From a bacterium (GTDB lineage: Bacteria > Krumholzibacteriota > Krumholzibacteriia > LZORAL124-64-63): a stretch of 64,000 nt of DNA. The translations under genes were made by a program, and so were the position numbers. Shown here in pieces: positions 9,576 to 18,245 of the stretch. Where the stretch lies: assembly GCA_016719645.1 (NCBI GenBank), contig JADJYS010000002.1, forward strand, positions 434,001 through 498,000. Direction: 5' to 3'. Position 1 is the first letter of the stretch. Each line of letters opens with the position of its first letter. Below the pieces are notes generated by a model. The model saw only the letters and a list, made by a program, of their open reading frames with translations. It did not search any database and was not told the origin of the DNA.

Positions 9576-10717
9576 GCTGGAGCCTCGACGGCCGTCCCCT
9601 GGGCGCGATCCTGGTCAGCCGCTTGCGCTACCTCGGCGACGTGGCGATGTCGACCGTCGTGCTCGACGCGCTGCGCCGCGGCGACCCCGGGCTGCGGCTC
9701 GGCTACCTCTGCGAATCGGCGGCCGCGCCCCTGCTCGCCGGCGACCCGCGCCTGCAGCGGCTGCACGTGCTGGCGCGGGGCGGGCGCGAGGCCGCCGCGC
9801 GCCCGGTGGCGGCCGGCGACGGCCGCGGCGGGCGCAGCACGGCGGCCGTGATCGCCGACCTGCGCCGGGCCCGCTACGACCTTTCCGTGGACCTCTTCGC
9901 CAACCCGCGCAGCGCCGTGCTGCTGCGCCTGGCCGGCGCGCGGGCGCGGATCGGCGGCGGCCGCGGCTGGCGCCGCCGCCTCGCCACCCACCCCGTCGAC
10001 GTCCCGCCGGCGGCGCGCGATCCGGAGTTCCGCGCCGCCGCGCCGGGCGGCCTCGGCGAGCTGCTGGGCCGCCTGCTGCCCCTGACGCACGGCCCGAGCG
10101 GCCTGCCGTTCCGGGACTGGTACCTGCGCGAGTACCCCCGGGGCCTGCCTCCGCGCCTGCACGCGGCGCCGAGCCCTCTGGCCGCCGCGGCGCTGGCGTC
10201 GCTGGGCGCGGGCGCGGGGCGGCCGTACCTGCTGCTCGCGCCCGGCGCCACCTGGCCCGCCAAGGCCTGGCCCCGCGCGTCGTGGGACGAGCTGCGGGTC
10301 CGCCTGGCCGGCGCGGACCCGCGTCCCGTGGTCGAGCTGTCGGCCCCCGGCGACGGACCGGGGAGCGGCGCCTGGCCGGACGGTTCGCCGGGCGGCCGCC
10401 TGCCCCCGCTCGGTCTGGCCGACGCCCTGGCGGTGGTCGCCGGCGCGGACGCCGTGGTGGCCGTCGACGGCGGGATCGCCCACGCCGCGGTCGCCTGCGG
10501 CCGTCCCACGCTGGCGCTCTTCGGTCCGACGGACCCCGCGATCTGGTTCCCCTACGAGGGATTCGGCCCCTACCGCGTGCTGTGCACGCGTCCCGCCTGC
10601 CATCCCTGCGACCGCCACGTCTGCCCGGAATCGGAATTCGTCTGCCTGCCCGGCCTGTCGCCCGCGACCGTCGCGGCGGAACTGGCGTCCCTCGGCGGGC
10701 GGGGGGCCGGTCGATGA
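9572..10717 (+). CDS. Glycosyltransferase family 9 (heptosyltransferase-like)
   Basis: A 381-residue GT9 enzyme, probably transferring heptose or a related sugar to the LPS core at the inner face of the cytoplasmic membrane. It shows VSRLRYLGDVAMSTVVLDAL at the N-terminus (the Asp matches the catalytic base of WaaC), LAPGATWPAKAWP in the donor lobe, and DGGIAHAAVACGRPTLALFG. The C-terminal Cys quartet CHPCDRHVC...C matches those of its neighbours. It starts with a GTG that overlaps the stop of the WaaF-GmhB gene by 4 bp and ends in a 4-bp overlap with the next GT9 gene. The exact acceptor is unknown. Confidence 0.85.
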   Translation: MSWSLDGRPLGAILVSRLRYLGDVAMSTVVLDALRRGDPGLRLGYLCESAAAPLLAGDPRLQRLHVLARGGREAAARPVAAGDGRGGRSTAAVIADLRRARYDLSVDLFANPRSAVLLRLAGARARIGGGRGWRRRLATHPVDVPPAARDPEFRAAAPGGLGELLGRLLPLTHGPSGLPFRDWYLREYPRGLPPRLHAAPSPLAAAALASLGAGAGRPYLLLAPGATWPAKAWPRASWDELRVRLAGADPRPVVELSAPGDGPGSGAWPDGSPGGRLPPLGLADALAVVAGADAVVAVDGGIAHAAVACGRPTLALFGPTDPAIWFPYEGFGPYRVLCTRPACHPCDRHVCPESEFVCLPGLSPATVAAELASLGGRGAGR

Positions 10718-11769
10718 ACCCGACCTTCGCCGCCGAACGGCCCCACCTGCGACGGGTCCTGGTGATCCGACGGCGCGCCCTGGGCGATGCCGTGGTCACG
10801 TTGCCGGCGGTGCGCGCGCTGGCCGCGGCCTGGCCGCAGGCCCGGATCGACCTGCTCGTGGACCGCCCCTTCGCCCCGCTGCTGCGGGAGATCGCCGATC
10901 GCGTCCGGGTGGTGAGCTGGCCGCCCGACCGCGCCGACGCGCCGGCGGGTTGGATCCCCTACCTGCGCGCGCAGCGCTACGAGCTGGTGGTGGACATCCT
11001 GAGCACGCCGCGCACGGCGCTGTGGACCGCCCTGAGCGGCGCCCGCTGGCGGGCCGGCTACGCGCTGCGCTGGCGGCGCTGGGCCTACAACCTGCCGCTG
11101 CCGCGCGACCGGCTCGGCGGGATCCGGTTGAGCCAGTTCGCGGCCGAAGGATTCCTGGAACTGGCGCGGGAGCTGGGCGCCGACGCCGCGCCCTGGCGCC
11201 CCGGCGAGTTCGCGCCGTCGGCCGTCCGCGCGGGCGGCGACGGCTGGCCCGGTGGCGACGGGCGCCCGCGGATCGGCCTGGCCCTGAGCGCGACGTGGCC
11301 GGTCAAGGCCTGGCCGGCCGCCGAGGCCGTGACGCTGATGCGGGCGCTCGCGGCGCGCGGCGCCGCGGCGCTGCTGATCCCCGGTCCCGGCGACGGCGAC
11401 CTCGTGGCGGCCGTCCGGGCCGCGGATCCCGCGCTGCGGATCGCCCCGGCCACCGATCTGCTGGAACTGACCGGGCTGCTGGGACGCCTCGACGCGTTGG
11501 TCGCGACCGATTGCGGCCCGCGCCACATCGCGGCCGGCCTGGGCGTCCCGACGGTCACCCTGTTCGGTCCGACCGACCCGCGCGGCTGGAACCCGGAACA
11601 TCCCTTGCATATCATGGTGCGGACCGGGGAACCTTGTTCCCCCTGCGACCTGTTGGAGTGCCCGGTGGCCGGCCATCCCTGCATGACCGGCCTGCGCGCC
11701 GTTTCCGTACTGGCGGCGCTGGACACCGTGCTGGGGCGCCTGCCGGCCGCGGCGAGGGAGGCCACATGA
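10714..11769 (+). CDS. Glycosyltransferase family 9 (heptosyltransferase-like)
   Basis: A 351-residue GT9 enzyme, third of the set with full signatures. VLVIRRRALGDAVVTLPAVR marks the N-terminal lobe, ALSATWPVKAWPAAEA the donor lobe, and TDCGPRHIAAGLGVPTVTLF the usual SGPxH region with Asp-Cys in place of Asn-Asp-Ser. The tail has CSPCDLLECPVAGHPC. The ATG at 10714 overlaps the previous stop by 4 bp (ATGA). Its likely role is addition of a heptose-type sugar in core or surface glycan synthesis; the order of action relative to its paralogues cannot be deduced. Confidence 0.83.
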   Translation: MNPTFAAERPHLRRVLVIRRRALGDAVVTLPAVRALAAAWPQARIDLLVDRPFAPLLREIADRVRVVSWPPDRADAPAGWIPYLRAQRYELVVDILSTPRTALWTALSGARWRAGYALRWRRWAYNLPLPRDRLGGIRLSQFAAEGFLELARELGADAAPWRPGEFAPSAVRAGGDGWPGGDGRPRIGLALSATWPVKAWPAAEAVTLMRALAARGAAALLIPGPGDGDLVAAVRAADPALRIAPATDLLELTGLLGRLDALVATDCGPRHIAAGLGVPTVTLFGPTDPRGWNPEHPLHIMVRTGEPCSPCDLLECPVAGHPCMTGLRAVSVLAALDTVLGRLPAAAREAT

Positions 11770-12605
11770 TCCTGCGTCGAGACGAGACGGGAATCCCGCC
11801 GGCCGTGCTGGTCGCGGCGTTGATCGCCCTCCTGGCGGCGACGGCGGCCGCCGCCGACCCCGCCGCCGGCGGGGAATCTGCCGCCGTTGCCACGGATTCC
11901 ACCGCCGCACCGGCGGCGGTCCCCTACGGGCCGGGCGAGTTGCTGGTCTTCTCGATCGACTACGGTCCCGTCAACGCCGGCGAGGCCTCGCTGGAGGTCG
12001 GGGACGTCGTCGACTCCGGCGGCCACCCCTGCTACCCCGTGGAGAGCAAGGCCACGTCCAACCGCTTCTTCTCGGCCTTCTACCTCGTGCGCGACAAGGT
12101 CATCACCCACATCGACATCCGGACGCTCGCCACGCGCTACTTCAGCAAGCGGCTGCGCGAGGGCGACTACCGCAAGAACGTGGCGATCCGCTACGACCAG
12201 GAAGCCGGCAAGGCCCGCCACCTCGACGGCCGCGACGAGGACGTGCCGCCCGGCGTCCAGGACATCCTGTCGGCGTTCTACTTCGTGCGCACCCTGCCGC
12301 TGGAGCCGGGTAAGCCGGCGCTGGTGACCACCCACAGCTCGCGCAAGACCTACGACCTCGAGGTCGTCGTCCACGGGCGCGAGCGGATCACCGTCCCGGC
12401 CGGCACGTTCGACTGCATCGTCGTGCAGCCGGTCATCCAGGGCGAGGGCCTCTTCCAGTTCGAGGGCGACCTGACCATCTGGCTGTCCGACGACGCGCGG
12501 CGCCTGCCCGTGCTGATGAAGACGAAGGTGAAGGTCGGCGCCATCGACGCCTCGCTGAAATCGTTCCGCCCGGGACGTCCCCTGAATCCGGAGGTCCGGC
12601 CGTGA
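11766..12605 (+). CDS. DUF3108 domain secreted protein
   Basis: 279 residues. An N-terminal hydrophobic stretch (about residues 12-30, VLVAALIALLAATAAAA) is probably a signal peptide or anchor. The rest is beta-rich, beginning with GELLVFSIDYGPVNAGEASL, the typical DUF3108 opening, and containing VPAGTFDCIVVQPV and WLSDDARRLPVLMKTK near the end. DUF3108 proteins are predicted periplasmic beta-barrel-like proteins of unknown function that often sit with envelope genes. The ATG at 11766 overlaps the previous stop by 4 bp, so it is translated with the glycan genes; a role in envelope glycan handling is inference only. Confidence 0.75.
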   Translation: MILRRDETGIPPAVLVAALIALLAATAAAADPAAGGESAAVATDSTAAPAAVPYGPGELLVFSIDYGPVNAGEASLEVGDVVDSGGHPCYPVESKATSNRFFSAFYLVRDKVITHIDIRTLATRYFSKRLREGDYRKNVAIRYDQEAGKARHLDGRDEDVPPGVQDILSAFYFVRTLPLEPGKPALVTTHSSRKTYDLEVVVHGRERITVPAGTFDCIVVQPVIQGEGLFQFEGDLTIWLSDDARRLPVLMKTKVKVGAIDASLKSFRPGRPLNPEVRP

Positions 12606-14158
12606 ACCAGCGCCTGCCGGCGATGCCCGCGCTCGATCCCGCCGGACGCCGCAGCGAACGGCTGCTGTTCGTCATCCTGGTGACGATCGCGGCGGCCATC
12701 CTGCGCGGCTACCACCTCGGCGCCTCGCCGCTGTGGATCGACGAGTTCCAGACCTGGCGCAACCTGCACCCCGGCGCCGGCCACGGGCTCTGGGAGCAGT
12801 TCCGCGACAACGTGCAGGGGCCGCTGTACCTGCTGCTGAGCTGGCGCCCCGGCCAGCCGGCGTCGCCCGAGTGGCTGCTGCGCCTGCCGGCGGCGCTGGC
12901 GGGCATCCTGGCCGTCCCGCTGATGTACAAGCTCGGCAGCGAGTGGCGCGACCGTTCGACCGGCGCCTGGGCGGCCCTGCTGCTCGCCCTCAATCCGTTC
13001 CACGTCTGGTACGCACAGGAAGCCCGCGGCTATTCGCTGATGATGCTGCTGGCGATGGCGGCGACCTGGCAGCTGCTGCGCATGCAGCGGCACGGCGCCA
13101 CGACGCGGGGAGGCCTCACCTACGGGCTGGCCGCCGGCCTGGCCGTGCTGAGCAACATGTCGGCGCTGTTCCTGGTCGCGGCGCACGCGCTGGGCGTGAT
13201 CCTGCTGCACCGGCCGCGGGACGCGCGGTCCCGGCGCGGCTGGGCGGTCGCTTTCGGCTTGACCGGCCTGATCGCCCTGCCGTGGCTGCTGCAGGCGTCC
13301 GGCTTCTGGTACCCCGGCCGGCTGGCGCCGGGCGGCGGCGGCGGGCTGCTGCCCGAGGGTCAGGAACGGCTGACGCCCCTGGCCGTGCCCTACGCGCTGT
13401 TCTCCTTCTTCTACGGCTTCAGCTTCGGCCCGACGCTCGAGGAGCTGCACCGGCCCGACCGCCTGGAGATCGTCCGCCGCTACCTGCCGCTGCTGGCCGC
13501 GGGCGCGCTGGCGGCCGCCTTCCCGACGCTCGTCGGCTGGTGGCGCAGCCGGCGGCGCCTGGAGACGGCGCTGTGGATCGTGGTGCCCGTCGCGGCGCTG
13601 GTCGCGCTGCGCCTGCTCGACGTCAAGACCTTCACGCCCCGCTACCTGGCGGTGGCGGCGCCGTTCCTGCTGCTCGCGGCCGGGCACGGTTTCAGCGTGC
13701 TGCACGGCTGGACGGTGCGCGTGGCCTGCGTGGCCCTGCTCGGCCTGACCCTGTGGTCGTCGGCCAGCTACCACGTCGACCCGCGCTACGCCAAGGACGA
13801 CGTGCGGGCCGCCGCGGTCTGGATCGCCAACCAGGACGCCGCCGGCGAGCCGGTGCTCGTGCCCGTGGTCACCGACCTGTTCCGCCTCTACTACCGGGGC
13901 CGCGGCGAGGTGCGCGACTTCTGGGGCCTCGAGGCCCTCGGCGGCCGGGAGGCCGCCACCCGGGCGCTGTCCGAGCGGATCGGCGACGCCGACCAGGCGT
14001 GGCTCGTCCTGAGCCGCAGCGGCTCGCTCGATCCGGGCCACCACCTCGCGGCGGCGCTCGACGACCTCGGCGACGTGGTCGCGCGCAAGGAGTTCCCCGG
14101 CGTCACCGCCCTGCGCTGGCGGCGCGCGGCCGCGTCGGCCGCGGAGGCCGGCCGGTGA
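12602..14158 (+). CDS. GT39-like (ArnT/PMT-type) membrane glycosyltransferase
   Basis: 518 residues with about nine to eleven membrane helices. The first helix ends in a loop with ASPLWIDEFQTWRN, whose Asp-Glu matches the catalytic acidic pair of PMT/ArnT-type enzymes using polyprenyl-phosphate sugars. HVWYAQEARGYSLMMLL is also characteristic of the family. A C-terminal periplasmic region of about 120 residues follows the last helix. It would transfer a sugar from a lipid-phosphate donor to a glycan or protein on the periplasmic side. The GTG start overlaps the DUF3108 stop by 4 bp, and the sugar transferase gene follows with another overlap. Confidence 0.8.
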   Translation: MNQRLPAMPALDPAGRRSERLLFVILVTIAAAILRGYHLGASPLWIDEFQTWRNLHPGAGHGLWEQFRDNVQGPLYLLLSWRPGQPASPEWLLRLPAALAGILAVPLMYKLGSEWRDRSTGAWAALLLALNPFHVWYAQEARGYSLMMLLAMAATWQLLRMQRHGATTRGGLTYGLAAGLAVLSNMSALFLVAAHALGVILLHRPRDARSRRGWAVAFGLTGLIALPWLLQASGFWYPGRLAPGGGGGLLPEGQERLTPLAVPYALFSFFYGFSFGPTLEELHRPDRLEIVRRYLPLLAAGALAAAFPTLVGWWRSRRRLETALWIVVPVAALVALRLLDVKTFTPRYLAVAAPFLLLAAGHGFSVLHGWTVRVACVALLGLTLWSSASYHVDPRYAKDDVRAAAVWIANQDAAGEPVLVPVVTDLFRLYYRGRGEVRDFWGLEALGGREAATRALSERIGDADQAWLVLSRSGSLDPGHHLAAALDDLGDVVARKEFPGVTALRWRRAAASAAEAGR

Positions 14159-14856
14159 CCCCGCGCCACGGCATCGCGGACGTCTTCACGGCCGCCGGCG
14201 GCTACGACGCCTTCATCGCGCGCGACCCCAACGGCCCGGTTCCCGCCACCGGCCTCGCCGGCGCCGCCGTCAAGCGCCTCGTCGACCTGGCGGGGGCCCT
14301 GGTCGGGCTGACGCTGGTGCTGCCGGTCTTCCCGCTGCTGGTCCTGCTGATCAAGCTGGACACGCCCGGGCCGGTGTTCTTCCGCCAGCGGCGGGTCGGC
14401 ATGCGGGGCCGCATCTTCGACTGCTACAAGTTCCGCTCGATGGTCGTCGACGCCGAGGTCCGCAAGGAGGACCTCGCCCACCTGAACGAGGCCAGCGGCG
14501 CCGCCTTCAAGATCGAGCGCGATCCCCGCATCACGGGCGTCGGCCGCTTCCTGCGCCGCAGCAGCCTCGACGAGTTCCCGCAGCTGTACAACGTGCTGCG
14601 CGGGGAGATGTCGGTGGTCGGGCCCCGGCCGCAGATCCCCAGCGAGGTGGCCGCCTACACGCCCGCGCAGGCGCGGCGGCTCCAGGTCAAGCCCGGCCTG
14701 ACCTGCCTGTGGCAGGTCTCGGGGCGCAGCCACCTCGACTTCGAGGACTGGATGCAGCTGGACCTCGAGTACGTGCGCCGGCGCGGCCCGGCCTTCGACC
14801 TCAGGATCCTCTCGCGCACGATCCCGGCCGTCATCGAGCGCAAGGGGGCCTACTGA
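14155..14856 (+). CDS. Undecaprenyl-phosphate sugar phosphotransferase (WcaJ/RfbP family)
   Basis: A 233-residue short form of the bacterial sugar transferase family, which starts surface polysaccharide units by moving a hexose-1-phosphate onto undecaprenyl phosphate. One membrane segment (about residues 45-65, LVGLTLVLPVFPLLVLL) is followed by the conserved core: GPVFFRQRRVGMRGR, FKIERDPRITGVGRFLRRSS with LDEFPQLYNVLRG, MSVVGPRPQ, and KPGLTCLWQVSGRS. The large N-terminal membrane region of WcaJ is absent, as in PglC/RfbP-like short forms. The GTG start overlaps the previous stop by 4 bp; acpS follows with a 1-bp overlap. Confidence 0.9.
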   Translation: MTPRHGIADVFTAAGGYDAFIARDPNGPVPATGLAGAAVKRLVDLAGALVGLTLVLPVFPLLVLLIKLDTPGPVFFRQRRVGMRGRIFDCYKFRSMVVDAEVRKEDLAHLNEASGAAFKIERDPRITGVGRFLRRSSLDEFPQLYNVLRGEMSVVGPRPQIPSEVAAYTPAQARRLQVKPGLTCLWQVSGRSHLDFEDWMQLDLEYVRRRGPAFDLRILSRTIPAVIERKGAY

Positions 14857-15224
14857 TGCTCGGGATCGGCAGCGACATCGTGGAGGTCGCGCGCATCCGC
14901 GCCGCCGTCGAGCGCCACGGCGACCGCTTCCTGCAGCGCTGTTTCCGGCCCGAGGAGATCGCCCTGGCGGCCCGGCGCGGCGCCCAGGGGCCGGCCACCC
15001 TCGCCTCGCGGTGGGCCGCCAAGGAAGCCTTCGTCAAGGCGGTCGCCGTCGACGGGCCGATCGCCTACCGCGACGTCGAGGTCGTGCACCGCGAGGGCGG
15101 GCCGGCGGTCCTGCGCCTGCACGGCCGGGCGGCCGAGGCCCTGCGCGAGCGCGGGGCGGGCCGCGTCCTGCTCACCCTCAGTCACGAGCGCGAGGTCGCC
15201 CTGGCCGTCGTGGTCCTCGACTGA
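14856..15224 (+). CDS. acpS: Holo-[acyl-carrier-protein] synthase
   Basis: A 122-residue enzyme transferring phosphopantetheine from CoA to the Ser of acyl carrier protein. The two family motifs are clear: GIGSDIVEVARI with the metal-binding Asp7, and WAAKEAFVKA with the second acidic ligand. The length is normal for group I AcpS. The ATG at 14856 shares one base with the stop of the sugar transferase gene (TGATG). It is the last gene of the glycan operon; its presence there is probably positional rather than functional. Confidence 0.93.
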   Translation: MLGIGSDIVEVARIRAAVERHGDRFLQRCFRPEEIALAARRGAQGPATLASRWAAKEAFVKAVAVDGPIAYRDVEVVHREGGPAVLRLHGRAAEALRERGAGRVLLTLSHEREVALAVVVLD

Positions 15225-15251
15225 CGGCGGCACCCTCCGGCGATCCCCCGC

Positions 15252-15280
15252 TTGCACCGGCGCTGGCGAGCGGTTAGGAT
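15252..15280 (+). promoter_or_regulatory. Promoter for the PhzF-family gene
   Basis: TTGCAC (15252-15257), 17-base spacer, TAGGAT (15275-15280), in the short gap after acpS. Expected transcription start is near 15287. Confidence 0.55.
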
Positions 15281-15323
15281 GCCCGCGACACCGCCGGGAA
15301 CCGCTCCAACCACGGGGATCCGC

Positions 15324-16250
15324 TTGTTCGAACGCGAGTTCATGCACCTGGACCTGTTCACCCGCGTGCCGTTCGGCGGCAGCCGGCTGACGCTGTTCCC
15401 CGATGCGACCGGCGTGCCGACCCCGCTGCTGCAGGCCATCGCCCGCGAGATGGGGACCGGCGAGACGGTGTTCGCGGAGCCGGGCCCCGACGGGAGCAAC
15501 CGCGGCCGGCTGCGCATCTTCACGCCCAAGGGGGAGGTCCCCCTGTCCGGGCTCTCGATCCTGGGGGCCACCTGCGGGCTGGCGGCCTGCGGCCGCATCG
15601 CGCGGGACGGCGACGAGGCGCGCTTCCACTGGCAGACCGAGGGCGGCGAGTTCCCGGTCGTGCTCTCGGAGGTCGACGGCGCCACGCTCTACTCGCTGGT
15701 CCACGAGCCGGCGGAGTTCATCGGCCAGTACTACCAGCGGGGCAAGGTGGCGCGGGCGCTCGGGGTCGAGGAGACCGACATCGCCATCACCGGTCTGCCC
15801 TGCGAGATCGTGTCGGCGGGCCTGCCGATCCACATCGTCCCGATGGGCTCGCTGGCGGCGGTCCAGTCCATCCGCTTCGACCGGGAGGCGGCGCGCGACG
15901 TGGCGCGCGATCTCGGCTTCGGCGACCTCTTCGTCTTCACCTGCGAGGCCGAGGGCGCGGGGGTCGACGTCCACTGCCGCATGTTCGCCCAGGATTTCGG
16001 CATCCCCGAGGACGCGGCGACGGGCAGCGCCGCCGGCGCGCTGATCGCCTACATGATCAAGCACCGCCTGGTGCCGACGCAGCCCCACGTCCGCCTCGTC
16101 TGCGAGCAGGGGCTGGAGATGAAACGTCCGAGCCGCCTCTACGCCGAGGCCGAGGTCCGCGACGGCCGCTGCGGCGAGATCCGCGTGGGCGGGCACGGCG
16201 TCCTGCTCGCCCGGGGCCGCCTGCGCTTCGACCAGGGCACGGTCCTCTGA
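15324..16250 (+). CDS. PhzF family isomerase-like protein
   Basis: 308 residues with the diaminopimelate-epimerase-like fold of PhzF proteins. The N-terminus carries HLDLFTRVPFGGSRLTLF and GTGETVFAEPG, in which the Glu of ETVF is the catalytic acid/base of PhzF. Near the C-terminus FGIPEDAATGSAAGAL is the conserved second-lobe motif. The start is uncertain: the TTG at 15324 has CGGGGAT just upstream, while the ATG at 15342 in the same frame gives a 302-residue protein. Both follow the promoter at 15252-15280. No other phenazine genes are present, so the substrate is unknown; most PhzF homologues are uncharacterised isomerases. Confidence 0.8.
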   Translation: MFEREFMHLDLFTRVPFGGSRLTLFPDATGVPTPLLQAIAREMGTGETVFAEPGPDGSNRGRLRIFTPKGEVPLSGLSILGATCGLAACGRIARDGDEARFHWQTEGGEFPVVLSEVDGATLYSLVHEPAEFIGQYYQRGKVARALGVEETDIAITGLPCEIVSAGLPIHIVPMGSLAAVQSIRFDREAARDVARDLGFGDLFVFTCEAEGAGVDVHCRMFAQDFGIPEDAATGSAAGALIAYMIKHRLVPTQPHVRLVCEQGLEMKRPSRLYAEAEVRDGRCGEIRVGGHGVLLARGRLRFDQGTVL

Positions 16251-16293
16251 GACCGCCGCCGCCACCAACAGCCATGGCTTTCAGGAGTGAATC

Positions 16294-17955
16294 ATGACCC
16301 AGACCGCCGGCCTGTCGCCCGAGATGCGCGAGATGATCGTCCAGACGCTGCGCCAGGTCGTGCAGCGCGACCTGCCCGACGCCGCCCTGCTCGGCCTCGA
16401 CGCGCGCGACGAGTTCCCCGTCGCCTTCATCCGGCAGCTCCTGTCGCCCGACGTCGGCCTGCACCTGATCTTCCTGCCCGAGGACGTCGGCGGCCTCGGC
16501 GGCGGCGCCCTGGACATCTGCCGCGTCAGCGAGGAGATGGCCGCCATCGACCTGGGCGTCGCGACCGCGTTCCTGGCGATCTGCCTGGGCACCGACCCGA
16601 TCATCGTCGGCGGCACCCCGGAGCAGAAGTCGCACTGGCTGGGCCGCATCGCCGCCGAGGGCCTGATCGTGGCCTACGGCGTGACCGAGCCGGCCGCCGG
16701 CAGCAACGTGGCCGCGCTGCAGACGCGCGCCGACCGCCTGACCGACGCCGCCGGCAACGTCACCGGCTACCGCCTCAACGGCACCAAGCAGTTCATCACC
16801 AACGGCGGCGTGGCCGAGCTGTACACCATCCTGGCCAAGACGCCCGACGGCCCCTCGTTCTTCGTCGTGGAGCGCGCGGCCCCCGGCCTCAGCGCGGGCA
16901 AGCACGAGGACAAGCACGGCATCCGCGCCTCGGACACCAGCGGCGTCGTGCTGGAGGACGTGGAGGTCCCGGCCTCCCAGCTCATCGGCGGCGTGGAGGG
17001 CCAGGGCCTCAAGCAGGCCAACGCCGTGTTCGGTTACACCCGCGTGATGGTCGGCGCGTTCGGCCTGGGCGCCGGCCAGGCCGCCCTCGACCGGGCCGTG
17101 CGCTACGCCCGCGAGCGCATCCAGTTCGGCACGCCGCTGATCGACAAGGAGGGCTACGGCAGCAAGCTGATCGCCCCGCACTGGATCGCGCTGGCCGCCG
17201 GCCGCGCCTACGTGGAGGAGATCGCCCACCGCCTCGACGGCGGGGAGCGCGACCTGCAGGTCGAGGGCTCGATCGCCAAGTACTGGTGCACCGAGGCCGG
17301 CAACCGGGCGGCCGAAGCGGCCATCCAGGCGCTCGGCGGCTACGGCTACGCGCGCGAGTACATGGTCGAGAAGATCAAGCGCGACGTGCGCATCACCACG
17401 ATCTACGAGGGCACCAGCGAGATCCAGCAGAGCATCATCGGGATGTACCGCTGGAAGGCGACCGTGCGCAGCAAGGGCGCCTGGTACGAGGAGCTGGCCG
17501 CCGGCCTCGACGCGCTCCACGCCGCGGACGCCGGCGTGGGCGCCGGCCTCGCCGCCGCGGCCGTGCGCGACCTCAACGCGACGATCCAGTACGTGCACGC
17601 GCGCCGGACCACCGGCCGCCAGTCGGTCCTGTTCCGCCTGGCGGACATGATGACCGCCTGCGAGGTGGCCGGCGCCTTCTGCCGCCGGGCGGCGGCCCTG
17701 GCCGCGGCGGGCGCCACCGACGCGGCGGCGGTCGCGGTGATGAGCCGCGTGAACGCGCGCCTGGCCCTGGCGGCGGTGCGCGAGGGCGCCGCGGCCTGCG
17801 CCGCCGGCTGCGCGGTCGAGGGGCCCGAGGCGGCGGGAGAGACCCCGCGCGACTTCCTGGCGGGGCTGGCCTGCAGCGACCCGGTCGCCTGCGGCGAGGG
17901 CCTGCTGGACGACCTGCTGACGGTGACCGCCCACGTCAAGACGAAGGTGACATGA
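16294..17955 (+). CDS. Acyl-CoA dehydrogenase family protein with C-terminal extension
   Basis: A 553-residue flavoprotein. Residues about 15-400 follow the acyl-CoA dehydrogenase plan: helical N-domain, beta-domain with GVTEPAAGSNVAALQTRA and LNGTKQFITNGG, and a C-domain with QALGGYGYAREY. The catalytic base is Glu372 in TTIYEGTSEIQQ, the usual position for short/medium-chain enzymes. About 150 extra helical residues follow, longer than the standard 380-residue enzyme and more like the extended acyl-CoA dehydrogenases. CAGGAG precedes the ATG at 16294. Its stop overlaps the next start by 4 bp, so it is coupled to the unknown membrane module downstream. The actual substrate is unknown. Confidence 0.85.
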   Translation: MTQTAGLSPEMREMIVQTLRQVVQRDLPDAALLGLDARDEFPVAFIRQLLSPDVGLHLIFLPEDVGGLGGGALDICRVSEEMAAIDLGVATAFLAICLGTDPIIVGGTPEQKSHWLGRIAAEGLIVAYGVTEPAAGSNVAALQTRADRLTDAAGNVTGYRLNGTKQFITNGGVAELYTILAKTPDGPSFFVVERAAPGLSAGKHEDKHGIRASDTSGVVLEDVEVPASQLIGGVEGQGLKQANAVFGYTRVMVGAFGLGAGQAALDRAVRYARERIQFGTPLIDKEGYGSKLIAPHWIALAAGRAYVEEIAHRLDGGERDLQVEGSIAKYWCTEAGNRAAEAAIQALGGYGYAREYMVEKIKRDVRITTIYEGTSEIQQSIIGMYRWKATVRSKGAWYEELAAGLDALHAADAGVGAGLAAAAVRDLNATIQYVHARRTTGRQSVLFRLADMMTACEVAGAFCRRAAALAAAGATDAAAVAVMSRVNARLALAAVREGAAACAAGCAVEGPEAAGETPRDFLAGLACSDPVACGEGLLDDLLTVTAHVKTKVT

Positions 17956-18245
17956 GCGACGACGGCCGGCCGCCGAGCCTCGATCCCGCCGACGACGCGT
18001 TCCTCGCCGGCCTGGCGGCCCGCGTGCGCGGCGCGGGCCTGGCGGCGCCGGCCCTGCTCTGGCTCGAGAGCGTCCGCCCGCTGTCGTTCCTGGGTTCCCA
18101 GGCGCTGCACGTCGCCAGCCCCCTGAGCGACCTCGTGGTGCCGCGGGCCGGCACGGCCCGCCTGGCGCGCATCCTGGAGCGGCGCAGCCACTTCGACCGC
18201 TTCCTGGACCTCCTGGAACACCCGCGCCGGGAGGCGGCGCCGTGA
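17952..18245 (+). CDS. Small unknown protein, first of the uncharacterised membrane module
   Basis: 97 residues, not recognised. It has no signal peptide. The middle (about residues 26-62, LAAPALLWLESVRPLSFLGS and on) is hydrophobic enough for an amphipathic or membrane-associated helix, and the C-terminus is basic and helical (ARILERRSHFDRFLDLLEHP). Both ends overlap neighbours by 4 bp (ATGA at 17952, GTGA at 18242). This, together with normal codon use, supports it as a real gene. A soluble partner of the downstream membrane proteins is the simplest guess. Confidence 0.6.
   Translation: MSDDGRPPSLDPADDAFLAGLAARVRGAGLAAPALLWLESVRPLSFLGSQALHVASPLSDLVVPRAGTARLARILERRSHFDRFLDLLEHPRREAAP

Noticed and set aside
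11587..11615. TGGAAC-N17-TATCAT inside the third full GT9 gene as a promoter for the DUF3108 gene
   Set aside because: The -35 matches poorly and the genes are already coupled by a 4-bp overlap; kept only as a weak possibility.
15342..16250. Phenazine biosynthesis role for the PhzF-family gene
   Set aside because: No other phz genes are present and most PhzF homologues are unrelated to phenazines.
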